64,000 nucleotides of DNA from Undaria pinnatifida. Lineage: Eukaryota; Sar; Phaeophyceae; Laminariales; Alariaceae. Every line of letters begins with the position of its first letter. Position 1 is the stretch's first letter. Under the pieces are notes generated by a model. The model saw only the letters and a list, made by a program, of their open reading frames with translations. It was not told the DNA's origin and made no database searches. Where the stretch lies: assembly GCA_012845835.1 (NCBI GenBank), contig JABAKD010000006.1:7424637-7488636 (forward strand), in the 5' to 3' direction. Made by a program: the position numbers and the translations under genes. This document shows positions 45,015 through 56,120 of this stretch, in pieces.

Positions 45015-45943
45015 TCGAGACAAAACGAAGCAGGTAGAGCCGTCCCTTTGGCCTTTGGCCCTGGCTTTAGCACGGCCGCTGACACTCCAGCCAGCCTCTG
45101 CTGTAGGCATGAACGAATGCGGTTTATTCGCAGCGAACTATCCCGCTGTGCTCGCTTCTATGTGGCCATTGTCCATGCCATTTCATGTCACCTCCCTTCT
45201 GTTTTGAGCTCGTCGTCGTACGGTTGAGGTACGAGGAAACCCGTACGTACTCGGTGAGAACAGCAGTATATACGACGAGCATGAACGCCAATTGACGACA
45301 TTGGCAAGCACAAAACAGCAGGTAGGTGTAGCAGCAGTAGCCGAAGGGCGAAACGTCTAGCACAAAATGCAGCAACTAGTAGCAACCAGAACTACAGCAG
45401 ATAGCTCAAAGTGCAGTGCGAGTGCCGTTGGCAAGTTTAGTCGTACACGCATCACTCTGTCCAATATATATAACAGAATCTCGAGACAAAACGAAGCAGG
45501 TAGAGCCGTCTCTTCGGCCTTTGGCCCTGGCTTTAGCACGGCCGCTGGCTTTAGCACGGCCGCTGACACTCCAGCCAGCCTCTGCTGTAGGCATGAACGA
45601 ATGCGGTTTATTCGCAGCGAACTATCCCGCTGTGCTCGCTTCTATGTGGCCATTGTCCATGCCATTTCATGTCACCTCCCTTCTGTTTTGAGCTCGTCGT
45701 CGTACGGTTGAGGTACGAGGAAACCCGCACGTACTCGGTGAGAACAGTAGTATGTACGACGAGCATGAACGCCAACTGACGACATAGGCAAACACACAAC
45801 AGCAGGTGTAGCAGCAGTAGCCGAAGGGCGAAACGTCTAGCACATAATGCAGCAACAAGTAGCAACAAGAACTACAGCACATAGCTCAAAGTGCAGTGCG
45901 AGTGCCGTTCGTTGGCAAGTTTAGTCGTACACGCATCACTCTC
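45015..45943 (+). repeat. Tandem duplication of about 466 bp
   Basis: TCGAGACAAAACGAAGCAGG at 45015 recurs at 45481. The two copies stay nearly identical through GCGGTTTATTCGCAGCGAAC, GAGCTCGTCGTCGTACGGTT and CGAAGGGCGAAACGTCTAGC to TCGTACACGCATCACTCT. Copy 2 carries an extra 18-bp duplication (CTGGCTTTAGCACGGCCG). Confidence 0.9.
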
Positions 45944-46659
45944 AAGAGCCAACAAGAGGCAGGGCAGGGGCCCCCAACACAGAGACACGTGACAACCACG
46001 GCCAGCTGTCGATCGCGTAATTGGCCGGTAGTCCGTGCTTCGGTGGGTGTATCGGAAGTCGTTCGTAGTACTACTGCTGTAGACCGTCGAAAGACCACGT
46101 GACATGTGACATCCCGTTCTGGTGGCAGCCTCGCCAGTAGACCCCCCAAAATATGTTCACCTTTTCTTTTTCTTGGCCCCATGCACCCATTTCCTTCCCT
46201 TTCTCTTCTTTGCTTGTTTCTTTTTTCCAATTGACTTGCGTCTGTTGTGCGTATGCGTAGTGATAGATACTATTAATACGTGTGATATATACGTGGTAGT
46301 CTTTCTTGGGTGGCAAGCGGTATAGTCGGTTTTCCCAGGAGCGAGTAATGAGACGTATGCACCGGTCTTACTTTTATATGTTACTGGTGGAGTCATGAAT
46401 TGCGTCAGCTGTGATTTATGCGTGTACCACCTTGGGTTGTTTGTGTTTTTCCCTAGGGTATTCCTCTGCTCCATAGTGACTGGAACCAGTCCTGTGACCA
46501 CGGACTGGATTGTGCGAGTTAATGTGAGAACAACAACAACAACTAACTGAAATATTGCCTGTTTCTTGACCTTTCAGCTGCTTCCTGCAAATTTGGTTTT
46601 TCTGCCAACACGATTTTGAACCCTATGCAAAGATCCTGTTTTGTTTTAATCAATTGTCA
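45944..46659. other. Unassigned sequence with a retroposon-like 3' end
   Basis: GACTGGAACCAGTCCTGTGA, CCACGGACTGGATTGTGCGA and a GTGAGAA(CAA)n tail at 46475-46540 resemble the 3' end of a retroposon. The CTGTGACCACGG motif is shared with SINE-A. Nothing else was recognised. Confidence 0.4.
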
Positions 46660-46976
46660 GCCGGCCGCCCCGGTGGTCTAGTGGTTTTACCCTCGAATAC
46701 CTCCAACGTTTGGTTGTCCTTGAGTTCGACACCCACCACGATGAAATTTGAGTTTATTTGCAAAAATGCAATCAAAAAAAGAGATCAACTGCAGCAGCTG
46801 AGAGCGCCTGCGAGGTACAATTCGACGCGAGTCGACGAGGGAAGAAAATGCTCGATTTTCCTTGCGGTAAAAATGAAGGCACGTGCCGAAGTGGGGAGGG
46901 AGGAGGAGGGCCCGCTATGTGACCCCGGATCTGAGTTACTACTGGGAGGGAGCGCGAGAATGGTGCAGGGATGATA
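46660..46976 (+). mobile_element. SINE-B, tRNA-derived, copy 2
   Basis: The head GCCGGCCGCCCCGGTGGTCT carries A-box TGGTCTAGTGG and B-box GAGTTCGACACCC. The body matches the antisense copy at 5440-5785 (GAGATCAACTGCAGCAGCTG, GTACAATTCGACGCGAGTCG, GACCCCGGATCTGAGTTACT). It ends near GATGATAAATGGG. Confidence 0.8.
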
Positions 46977-47639
46977 AATGGGATGAAGAAAAAAAAATGT
47001 TGCAAAGAAAGGTATATGATTATTTCTACCAGTAAATAATATGTCAGTCTCTGGGAAATACGCACGGCACCATCAGCAGTCGTCATGGTAGAGACACTTC
47101 GGATATTATGTATTGAGGGGACGCGTCCGATTTCGACAACGTGAAAGCACCCACGAAGCAAGGATAGCAGACACACATATCCCGCCTTCTCGAGAAAAAA
47201 CAGAGAAGAAGCGCTACGCCAACCTCCCGTACGAGCAAAGCCACCCCCGCACCTATCTTAGACAACGCCGACGCAACGAGAGATCGCCCTCCTCTTCTTC
47301 GTTTTTCTCCTCGCCCGCAACCACGCAGACCAATCAATGCGACAGCCTTCACGTAACAAACAAAGCAATCTTCTTCCAGAACCTCGCCGGCTGACATAGC
47401 CCCATGCCGACGTTTGATGCAAACCGACTTTGCATCCTGTCGACTTCGAACCTCCACTGCCACGGGGACAGCAGTGCAGTCTCTTCATTAATGCCAAGGC
47501 CTCTTTCGTGTCGCCTAGAGGCGACGCAGGTTTTCAATAATAATACTATTTTCGGTATTTTTGTTTGATAGACGCCAACTTTTACTTGACGGCGCATTTA
47601 CCATGGTATGTTTCGCTTATCCTTGCCTTCTTTGTTGTA
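46977..47639. other. Unassigned sequence
   Basis: Overlapping frames on both strands (up to 134 codons minus, 93 plus) have no domains. No repeat family was recognised. Confidence 0.3.
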
Positions 47640-47925
47640 TAATACAAGATTCACTTGATAAAAGGATACATTTCCCTTCACAGCTGTCAGATTTTGTCCC
47701 CCTCAGAAACGGGTTTTATAGTTTCCGCGCACAGACTGACTAAAATCATCCTGTTGACCCTGATAGCTACACTGTAGTTGTAAGGGGAGTCGCCGACCTA
47801 TATCCTTAATGAGGACACACAACTCGTAATGCGCGCGATCGGAGTATCACACACAGCTTGCAAAGATGAGTTTCGACGAAATCTTCGATCTCACAGCTGG
47901 AGTGTATTTTCATTTTTTATAATAA
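47640..47925 (-). repeat. Family A repeat, 5'-most 285 bp
   Basis: Close to 8555-8833. It starts inside the unit at ACAAGATTCACTTGATAAAA and runs to CTGGAGTGTATTTTCATTTT, so this copy lacks the G-tract modules. Confidence 0.8.
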
Positions 47926-48074
47926 TACTCCGTATTACGTTTTTTTTCTGTCAAATAATGACTTTCATAATCCCATGTTCGTATTGACCTCTTGGCACTA
48001 CTTTAAAGTTAAATGCATGCCAAATCGGACAGCTACACCTTAAGTTGTCGAAGTGCTGCCCTGCCCTACCCGAA

Positions 48075-48106
48075 GCATGGGCGCCGGCGAATGCCGGCGC
48101 CCATGC
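48075..48106. other. Perfect 14-bp hairpin, GC-rich
   Basis: GCATGGGCGCCGGC and its exact inverse are separated by GAAT. No U-run follows on either strand, so it does not look like a Pol III or bacterial-type terminator. Confidence 0.85.
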
Positions 48107-48744
48107 GGAGCCCTTGTATCGTATATGATAGTAGCATCTACTGTAGGTCCTGTCCATGTTTCTTTCGTTTCTAACCCGTGGGCGCGTATTGGGTTAACGA
48201 AGGACACTTTTGAATCACAAGTATTCGTTGAATCGAATTGAATTCGATTCGATTTGGTGGAAAGATGCCTGGTACGAAATTGGCGCCTATCGGGAAACCA
48301 CGTATTGCGTATTGTCAATGTTTTTTCCGATCGGAATAATACACAGATCTGCCGTGACGGCGATGCACCAACCATCGGCGTCTAGAAGTATCTTCTGTGT
48401 TTTCGGTAGTTTCGATTCTTCTTTGTCGAGGCACTTGGCTTATCGAGCTGTGGTGGCAAATATGGGCTTGCGACCGCCATTATTTGTCTTGAAGCGCCAC
48501 AGCCGGGGTACGCTATGATATGATCATAGCGCAGTATAGCCGTGAGCGCGGCTGTTGCCCCGGTCACCACTAATCGAGGTTTACGACTTGCCGCCTCTCT
48601 CGGTGGTGGTTTTGTCAATATTTTATATTCCCTTAAAGCTACGACAAAATTGCCTCGGGGACAATGGCCCAGTGAGAACATGCCATCCATGCAAGTTGGA
48701 TTAAATCCTCCAATTCAAATCGAACTCCCCCCTGACGGGGTGTG
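48107..48744. other. Unassigned sequence
   Basis: No gene was recognised; a GAATTGAATTCGATTCGAT run lies near 48235. Confidence 0.35.
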
Positions 48745-48950
48745 CATTTACCCGGGTATTTCCCGTACCGGGAACTTCTGTAAGTTCTGTAGGGCATTCA
48801 TACACGTACCCGGAACTTCTGTAAGTTCTGTACGCCCGTGCCACAATACCAGGAACTTCTGGAAGTTCTGTAACACTTTTATAGCCGTACCCGAAACTTC
48901 TTGACGTTCTGTAAGACTCCCACCCTTACCCGGAATCCACAAACCCTACA
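48745..48950 (+). repeat. Minisatellite ACCCGGAACTTCTGTAAGTTCTGTA, locus 2
   Basis: About four units of ACCCGGAACTTCTGTAAGTT followed by CTGTA and short spacers. It matches the array at 43917-44300, which is more diverged. Confidence 0.8.
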
Positions 48951-49915
48951 GAACTTAAGCGTGAAAGTTGTACTAAATAGATATAAACTCGTGTGCGGTG
49001 GCCGATACGACCAGCCCAAGCGGGTTCGCTTTCACGTACTTTTTGGCCCCACTAGCCCAGACAGGCTTTCTTCTGGCTGGACTGATCGGTCATAATTTGC
49101 AAGACTGAAAGTTTTCGGATGAATAGATAAGCATTTTCTCTAGCTTTCCACTAGCTCTTTGAAGAAGCTTTTCGTATCACCCGGTTTCTCGCCGGGTTTC
49201 TAGCTCTTTATCCCTAGCTCTTCTCGTATCGCCAGGCTTCTTGCCCGGTTTCTAACTCCTCAGCCCTAGCTTTAGCTACTACACCAGCGGTAGTAGTAGC
49301 TGGTAACTGCAGCCAATCACCCGAGACCTTCAAGCATATGCTCTTCATCTACGAGTAGCTTGAAACTTTAACTTTTTGATCGTTTTCTGTTCCAGCCTCG
49401 CAAATTTAAAGACGGCAAAACACTTCGGCAGTCGGGCGGCAGCCTCTCGCGACAGGAAGAAAGCTCTGTAACTGTGTCAACTGGACGTTTCGCTCGAACC
49501 ATATAGTACGCAACAATGTAAGCGCCATGTTGCTAAAAACTAAGGTAAAACCGCCGGAAGCTGCACAATAGACGCAAAGGAACCCAAGCCGTGCAAGCAG
49601 AAGCTCGACACAACTCGCCAAAACACGCAACCGTGACAAGAGTGTTGCTGGCTCCCCGAGTGCGGCCGCCGTCCCAGGCTTTTTCAGCTCGCCAATCGCT
49701 TTGACGCCACGTTTGGGCCAGTAATCTCGCTCAAAAGCTCGAGTGATCGGGCGTTGCGTGGTGTATTTTGGATGGGCCAGGGGAAGCTTGGCAGGGGTAC
49801 TCGACAACACGAGAAAGCGACACCACACTCCTCCTCATGTCAGAACTAGCACCTAACAAGCAGTTAACTGTTGGGGCTGGATTTCTGCACATACATACAT
49901 ACGTAAGTATGATAT
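48951..49915. other. Unassigned sequence
   Basis: CTAGCTCTTTATCCCTAGCT-type phrases repeat irregularly at 49140-49270. A 140-codon minus frame (49406-49828) has no start context or known motif and was not called. Confidence 0.35.
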
Positions 49916-50292
49916 TGTTAAGGTATTAGAGGGGTATTAGTCCGTTTGACCACTTGCAAAAAGTTAACCAATAGGTTACCCACACTAAGCCTTATAGCAC
50001 TCCCTCACTGAAATGGCGGGATAGCAGGTCGGCCGGATATACGGACGGACGTGTCAATATCCAAGCGGTTTCATTTCCTGGGGATACCGGGGAGGGTTTT
50101 TTTCAAGTTCGACATGGGGAAAGTCTGAAAGCAATTATTATTGTGGATGATGGGATTTGAACCCCACGACCCAAAAAACTCATGGTCTGTCGACGACGCC
50201 ATTCGTTGAGGAACTAGTGAGGTATTAGTCCGTTTGACCACTTGCAAATGGTTGACCCGTAATAATAGTTACCCAAACTAAGCCTTATATCA
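49916..50292 (-). mobile_element. TRIM, copy 2
   Basis: Same layout as 4490-4859: terminal direct repeats with GTATTAGTCCGTTTGACCAC, an internal AGGTCGGCCGGATATACGG hairpin block, and the tRNA-like segment in antisense next to the right repeat. The right repeat is diverged (GGTTGACCCGTAATAATAGT) and ends ATATCA. No target duplication remains. Confidence 0.75.
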
Positions 50293-51004
50293 AAATCGTA
50301 CTTGATGCGTAGGAGGACTGAAAACATGCATTATTTTTGGTTTGTCTTCTACTTGATTTCAGCATATATCTCCACAGTCTGGGGGCTCCGAAAAAAAAAA
50401 AGTTGTTTCGTTTGGCTGGTTCCGCAGGTTCTTCCAAAAACTGCACGAGGATTATTTGCTGCTGCTTGCTCCTGCTGCTGCTGATGATTTTTTTCTGTTT
50501 CGTTATCTTTCGCGTTTTTTTCTCCGCCATTTGAAGTGTTTAGGCTACGGCCGTATGGTGGCTGTATTATGCCAGGTATGAGATATCAAGCAAGCGGAGC
50601 AGCTACTATTACGTATACTGCTGTGCATAATACAAAACTGATGGTTGTGCTACTACTGCTGCTGCTATGAATACAATGCATCCATACATCGCTTTAAAAT
50701 AGGGTGGGGACGACGATAGAACACTCTCCTCGCTACGTAAACAAGCGAAGTGCGCGCACAAAAAAACGGCAGTATGCGTTTTTAGTCTTCTTGCGTCACC
50801 CTATTCTGCACCTAAATATCGATTGTAGTGATACCTTTCTTCGTGCGCAATTGGATTTGGACGTATTTTTACCTGCGCGTATTGTACGAGAGCTTTTTTT
50901 TTGGCGCTCTTTGTCTAATTGCTATTTACGCCCCCTTCGAAGGGTATATTTTGGTTTCTACTCTCACGCGCCCTGCTTCTATTCATTCCTCCCACCAACT
51001 ATCT
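50293..51004. other. Unassigned sequence
   Basis: Includes short CTGCTGCTG runs at 50460-50480 and 50655-50670. The 121-codon plus frame at 50704 has no recognised domain. Confidence 0.35.
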
Positions 51005-52170
51005 GCTGTACGCGTGGTGCTAGGTCTAGACGACATACTATGCCAGAAACACTACACTATAAAAAGTAAAATGCACTCCTCAGATCTGTCAGATCAAATA
51101 TTTCGTTGAAACTCATGTTTGAGAGCTGTGTGTGTGACACTCCGATCGCGCGTACTACTGTGTGTGTCCTCATTATGGATACAGGTCGATGACTCCCCTT
51201 AGAACTAGCTTGTACCAAGGTCAACAGGGTGATATTAAGCAATCTGTGCGCGGAAACTCTTAAAGTTTTTTTTGAGGGGGACAAACCTTACGGCTGTGGA
51301 AAACACCAGTTTATTTTGTATTCTGTTGTAGTCGTATGACCGGCGGTTATAGAGAGTATAGGTCGCATAAAAAATGAATCGGGGCTTACTGCGCGCGTAA
51401 TGATGCTAGTAGATGATGGTGGGGGCGGCGGGGAAGGGGAGGGGGGCGCGGGGGGGGGGGCGTACCCATTCGTTGCTTGCCTTAACCTAAGTCATTTGAC
51501 CATCGACCACGCATCCTTTTCGAGACGGAGCACCGTTCCCACTCCTAATAGAGACACCTCCAACATTTGGGCGCTCATGACGCTTCTTCCATGTATTATA
51601 TAGAAATTTTGCTTGTCCTATCCCCGTTCTGTTTGGCCGTCTGCGACCACCATCTATCTCCTAGGGATCGCGATCGTTTTCTCGCTACTCTCTAGTCTAT
51701 CAAACTCTTCCATGTCACATACGTATAACTTCCATATCCCCTCCTCTAGTGCATCCCGTTCCGCCTTGTATAGTTCACACTCGAAATCCTACCATGTGAG
51801 TTTTACTCTCTGTTGTTGTGCAACACGAGCACACCTTTGTAAGGCGGGGAAGGGGGAGGAGGTTTATTTAAATTTTACCATATAAACATATGAATTGGCG
51901 CTAGTACTGCATGCATGGGTGGCTCGAAATATGAAGATATGACATCACCTGTCGGGTATAGTGTTTATAACTCTGGCGGATATTTAATTTTGGTGGGGCG
52001 GAGGGAGGGGGGCGGGGGAGTGGAGGCGTTGTTGGAGGGGGGGGGGAGGGGGTGTCGCAGGTGGATAGGAGAAAAATGTGCTATTTATACCTGCTGCATT
52101 CTAAATGCAGATATATACCCAATATTTCAAGGAAAATATATGAGGAGGGTAGAGCAAACTATGCGTTGAG
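51005..52170 (+). repeat. Family A repeat, long diverged copy
   Basis: An upstream ACGCGTGGTGCTAGGTCTAG motif is followed by the unit start (ATGCACTCCTCAGATCTG), CACTCCGATCGCGCGTA, GATGACTCCCC, AAGGTCAACAGGGTGATATT and CTGTGCGCGGAAACTC. A G-rich stretch follows at 51418-51460. The distal part (GGTGGGGCGGAGGGAGGGG at 51994) ends in CATTCTAAATGCAG, the inverse of the CTGCATTTAACACGCAG motif at 58606 and 59600. This shows the distal half of the family. Confidence 0.6.
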
Positions 52171-52499
52171 TGGTTTTCACGTAGTGAATGCTATTGAAAC
52201 AAGCGGTTTTTTATTTCTGCAAAATAAGAAGAATCCTGCCAATCAATGGTACTTATGGTATGATGTTGTGTTGGTCTTCTTTACGTATGCTGGTATGAAG
52301 TAATTGAAGATCGTCCTGATGAATATACGATGGTGTCACCTGAGCCTCTCATAAAAAACCATTCATTGGGAAACTTAGTCTTTGGGTGCACCTGCCCTTT
52401 ATCGAACAACAATGCCTGGTTATGTCTAATCGGACAACCATGCCTAGCAATCTATGTGATAAGCAGATGACGATTTTGAAAGGTCGTATATAGGCCTAC

Positions 52500-52816
52500 T
52501 GTGAAGTTGCTAGGGGTGAGATTTGTGAAGTTGCTAGGGGCGAGATTTGTGAAGAAGCCAGGGGTGAGACACAGAGTATCCCTACAGGTCGACCAAGGGG
52601 GCATATCCCCGGTGTTACTCACTTTCGTAGCTCAAAACGGGAGAGAAGCAGCTTTCATTATTCCACCAGACTCGAAAATGACAACTGGGACGGGAGGCAC
52701 GAGTCTCTCCGTCTCCTGACTACCTCGAATATAAAACCGCCATCCTATCATATGAAAACGGCCAATTACCTCTCTAACTCAGGTAATTGCCGTTTTTTCA
52801 AGGCCGTACCTTAACA
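52500..52816 (-). repeat. 3' LTR of the 5.7-kb element
   Basis: Shares GGGGTGAGACACAGAGTATC, CTACAGGTCGACCAA, GACAACTGGGACGGGAGGCA and TTGCCGTTTTTTCAAGGCC with the other LTR. Its plus-strand left edge has three near-copies of a unit TGTGAAGTTGCTAGGGGTGA, against one in the partner. Confidence 0.85.
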
Positions 52817-52882
52817 ATAGCCCACCCTGATGAGTCGCATATGCAGAATGATGGAAGATTATGAAAACTCCGGTTCTACGAG

Positions 52883-54500
52883 CTAGATCATGAGTCGAAG
52901 ATGCGGCTCCTCAAAACCCACTCCTACACCCCTAGACGGCCTGTGGACCCGGTCGAAGCGCGTCACGAGCTGGCGTATCAGGAGGGTGAAGGCCTCAGGC
53001 CCAGATGCTCCTCCTGCCATAGCTCTTGACACCTCTTGCCTGCCATCACGGCCACCCCACCGTGCTCCGTGCTCGAGGTCGAAGACGATCTGGAGGAGGT
53101 GGACGAGCCGTCCCACGCTGAACGGCCTCTGGCGCTGTTCCGCCGCCCTCCGGTGCCTCCCCCAGAGACGCGGCCCCCACCCCGGTTTTTGCGACCCTAG
53201 GCGGCGTCCTGAGCCACCACCAGCACCCGACGTGCGTCGTTCGCCTCCACCACCACTGCCGCTCTCGCGGCGGTGATGGTGGTCGTCACCCCCACTATTT
53301 TTTCTGCCACCCCCGGAGCCACCACCCCCACGGTGGCGGTCCCCGCGATCGCGACTGTTGCGGTGTTGCTTTTTGTCACGGCGGCGTTCCTCCAACTCCT
53401 CCTCCGGAGTCGGCCATAAACCGGGTTTGTCGGCCTCGTCGTGAGCGATTCTCAGGGCCTTGACAAGGGCAAGGGTCGGGGCGGCTATCGTTTGTTCGGC
53501 ATAGGAGGTGCAATCCATGCGAGCCCAGGCCGCCTCCACTGACAGGGCGTCCGCGTGCAGCAATGCCTGCCATTCTGACGGGAGTAGGGCGGATGCCGTT
53601 TTCACCACCGCGATCATCAACTCCAGAGAGAACTCCACTCTCGGTTCAAACAACATGCACCCGATGCTGCCCTTGGAAAAGTCGTCGTCCCCGGGCGTGG
53701 TCGTTGGGATGCGACACCCTGCGGGCGCGTCGAAGACGAGGAGGCCGCGGTAGCTCCCTCCGCAGCCGACGCAACTGAGTGAGCGAGGGTTTGGCGCGCC
53801 CTCTCTGCCACCACAGACGCTTCCCACGCAGTGTTCTTGGCCTGCTCGATATCCTGGTCATACCGACGTCGGCGCGCTTCACGCTGGAATATCGTCTGTC
53901 TGGCGTCCTCCAGCGCCCGCTGGGTCTGCTTTGCCTCGGGCGCCAAGTCCGAGCGGCCACCATGGGCGCCCCAGTTCCGAGAGCGCTAGGGGTGGCGCTC
54001 TGTCGATCGCGGAGAGCCGATGTGGCGGCGGTGGTCCTCTGTCGAGCGCGGGGAGGCCAGCTGGTGGGGCTCCCTCGGGGCTGGCGAGAACTGGCGCCGA
54101 GACCTCCCCGAGCCTGGTGGAGGTTGGCTCGCCTCCTCCGCTGCGCGAACCGGCGAGTTGATCCTCTTTGTTGGTGAGCCTGGGTGGTGGCCTGGTGGCC
54201 CGTCCTCTGGCTCGCCACCGGAACGCCCCTCCGGAGGCTCCCCCATCCTCGAGTCGCGGGATCTCGAGCATGCTCTCCCTGTCTCACGGTCGATCAAAAT
54301 GGGGCGCGTGGAAGACCTCAGCCTGCCCGAGTAGCCCGCTTCCTCACTGGTAGACACGTTGTTGTCTGTACGGGGGGCAGCGGGGGGAGGGGGAGGGGGG
54401 AAGGGTGGGGGGACGGGAACGGCGCGAGAAGGAGCGATGGAGGCACATATATTGTTGTGGTGTCCCTGCTGCAAATAACGGCAATATCTGTGTGCCAGCA
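52883..54500 (-). pseudogene. Gag-like or disordered structural ORF, frameshifted
   Basis: Read from about 54500 down, one frame gives a Pro/Ser/Arg-rich N-terminal part (TSEEAGYSGRLRSSTRPILI, SPRSTEDHRR). A second gives a helical segment (QTQRALEDARQTIFQREARR, YDQDIEQAKNTAWEASVVAE). The third, 52883-53827, continues with FSKGSIGCMLFEPRVEFSLE, SEWQALLHADALSVEAAWAR, KALRIAHDEADKPG and a Gly/Arg/His/Ser-rich basic tail, stopping 67 bp from the LTR. At least two shifts join them. Disordered head, helical middle and basic tail resemble a gag nucleocapsid precursor, but no CCHC knuckle or family signature is visible. It could also be a captured host gene. Confidence 0.45.
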
Positions 54501-54785
54501 AACACCAAGATATGTGTCTGGACTCCGTCCAGCATCAGTGGTAGCAGCACCCACGCCAACTAGCAGTATAAAAGGAGGACAGCGGTAAGAAGGGCACCAT
54601 CCACCAAACCCGCAACATAAGAGGAGCGCCCAGTCTGGCCATAGGGTATACGGGTAACGCCCGCACGAACCGCAGTAAAAGGGGCCAAGAACGGGCAGCA
54701 CTGACCCTAACCGCAGTGCAGGGAGGGGGGGCAGCACCTTAAAGGTATGCCTGCATCCATCGCACCAAACCAGGCAGAATTTGAG

Positions 54786-55028
54786 ACGCGTGCTACGATA
54801 GAGGTAGCACTTTTCGTCTGAAATGGTTTCTGAATGATGGGGCACTTTAGCGCAAAATCGTCGGAAATAGATAACTTGTACGCAGGATTCTCGTCGTGTA
54901 CCTAAGCCATGGGGTTTTTTATCCGGTGGCAGTTTTAATTTTGTCCAATAAAGTTTTGGGGGAGAGGTCTTAAGCTCCCAATAGAGATTCCTCCGAAAAA
55001 AAGTGGTGCACCTCTATCGTAGCACGCT
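54786..55028. mobile_element. MITE, family M1, best-preserved copy, nested
   Basis: ACGCGTGCTACGATAGAGGT at the left is matched by the inverse ACCTCTATCGTAGCACGC at the right. The interior shares CTGAATGATGGGGCACTTTA and an AAATCGTCGGAAAT block with 14440-14490. It is inserted in the leader of the 5.7-kb element. Confidence 0.75.
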
Positions 55029-55029
55029 T

Positions 55030-56120
55030 CTTAACCTAAGCGCAGTGTGTGGGGGTAGCACAGTAAAGGGTGGCCCAAAACGCCCGCGCCCATCGCACCA
55101 GAACAGGCAGCATTTCACCTAGGTGCAGTGTGGGGGAGAGGGTAGCGCAGTAAGGGTCGCCCAAAACGCCCATGTCTATCGCACTAAAACAGGCAGCATT
55201 TGCCCTAACCGTAGCGCAGGCGGGCAGCACAGCAGAGGGTCACACAGCCAACCGCATAAAAACGGGCAGCATTTGCCCTAGGTGCAGTGGAGGGAGGTAG
55301 TACAGCGGAGGGTCACACAGCTAACCGCATAAAAACGGGCAACATAACGCCCGAACGAGGCAGGCCACCCACCGGCCGCACTATAGAGGGACGGTCGCGC
55401 CTACAGTGGTGCTTTTTGCGGCATTATCGCTGCTGTGCCCGTAGGTAACGACAACACTAACCGCATTAAAATGGGCAGTAGAACGCCAAGACCAGCTGCA
55501 GAAAAGCGGCAGTATTGACCCTAGCGGCATTGTGAAAATGTAGTACGTACCTACCGCAAAAAGATGGACAGTATAACGCCCGAACAAAGCAGTTCATCCA
55601 CCAACCGCACTATAGAGGGACGGTCGCGCCTACAGCAGTGCTGCTAGCTGCATTATCGCTTATGTGCCCATAGGTACCGGCAACACCAACCGCACTAAAA
55701 TGGGCAGTATAACGCCAAGAGCAGCTGCTGCTGCAGACAAAGGGGCAGTATCGGCCCTAGCAGCATTGTGACAAGACTGTATGAACGCCCGCAGCCATAT
55801 AAAAAGGTTGGTTGCCCCCTAGTACCAGTACCAAAAGGACCGCATCCTCACTTCCGCTAGCAGTATAAAGCGCAGCATCTCCATCAACTGTAGCAACCGC
55901 GTTGTAACGGACAGTATCTGTCCCAACATCTGCAGAAAAAATGCCAGCGTCGACCCCAGCAGCATCGTGAAGGGCAGCACATGTACTAAAAGCAGTAGAA
56001 AGACAGAACCACGCCTGAACAGCTGAAAAAATGGTACCTACACCGACCGCACTATAAAGAGATGGTCACGTCGACAGCAGTGCAGTGTGCTGCAGTATCG
56101 CCGCTGTGCCCATACACAAA
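55030..56120 (-). repeat. Leader tandem repeats in the 5.7-kb element
   Basis: The first part (55030-55340) repeats units of roughly 60-110 bp with GCAGTGTGGGGG, AAACAGGCAGCATTT and GGTCRCACAGC. The second part repeats a longer unit starting CCGCACTATAGAGGGACGGT at about 55376 and 55608, with a diverged third at 56049. Each contains TTATCGCT..TGTGCCC and AAAATGGGCAGTA. No coding frame is maintained between units. Confidence 0.7.

Noticed and set aside
45015-45943. LTR pair of a retrotransposon
   Set aside because: The two copies are directly adjacent, leaving no internal region, so a tandem duplication is the better explanation.
49406-49828. 140-codon minus-strand ORF
   Set aside because: No recognisable domain or transcription signals; kept only as unassigned sequence.
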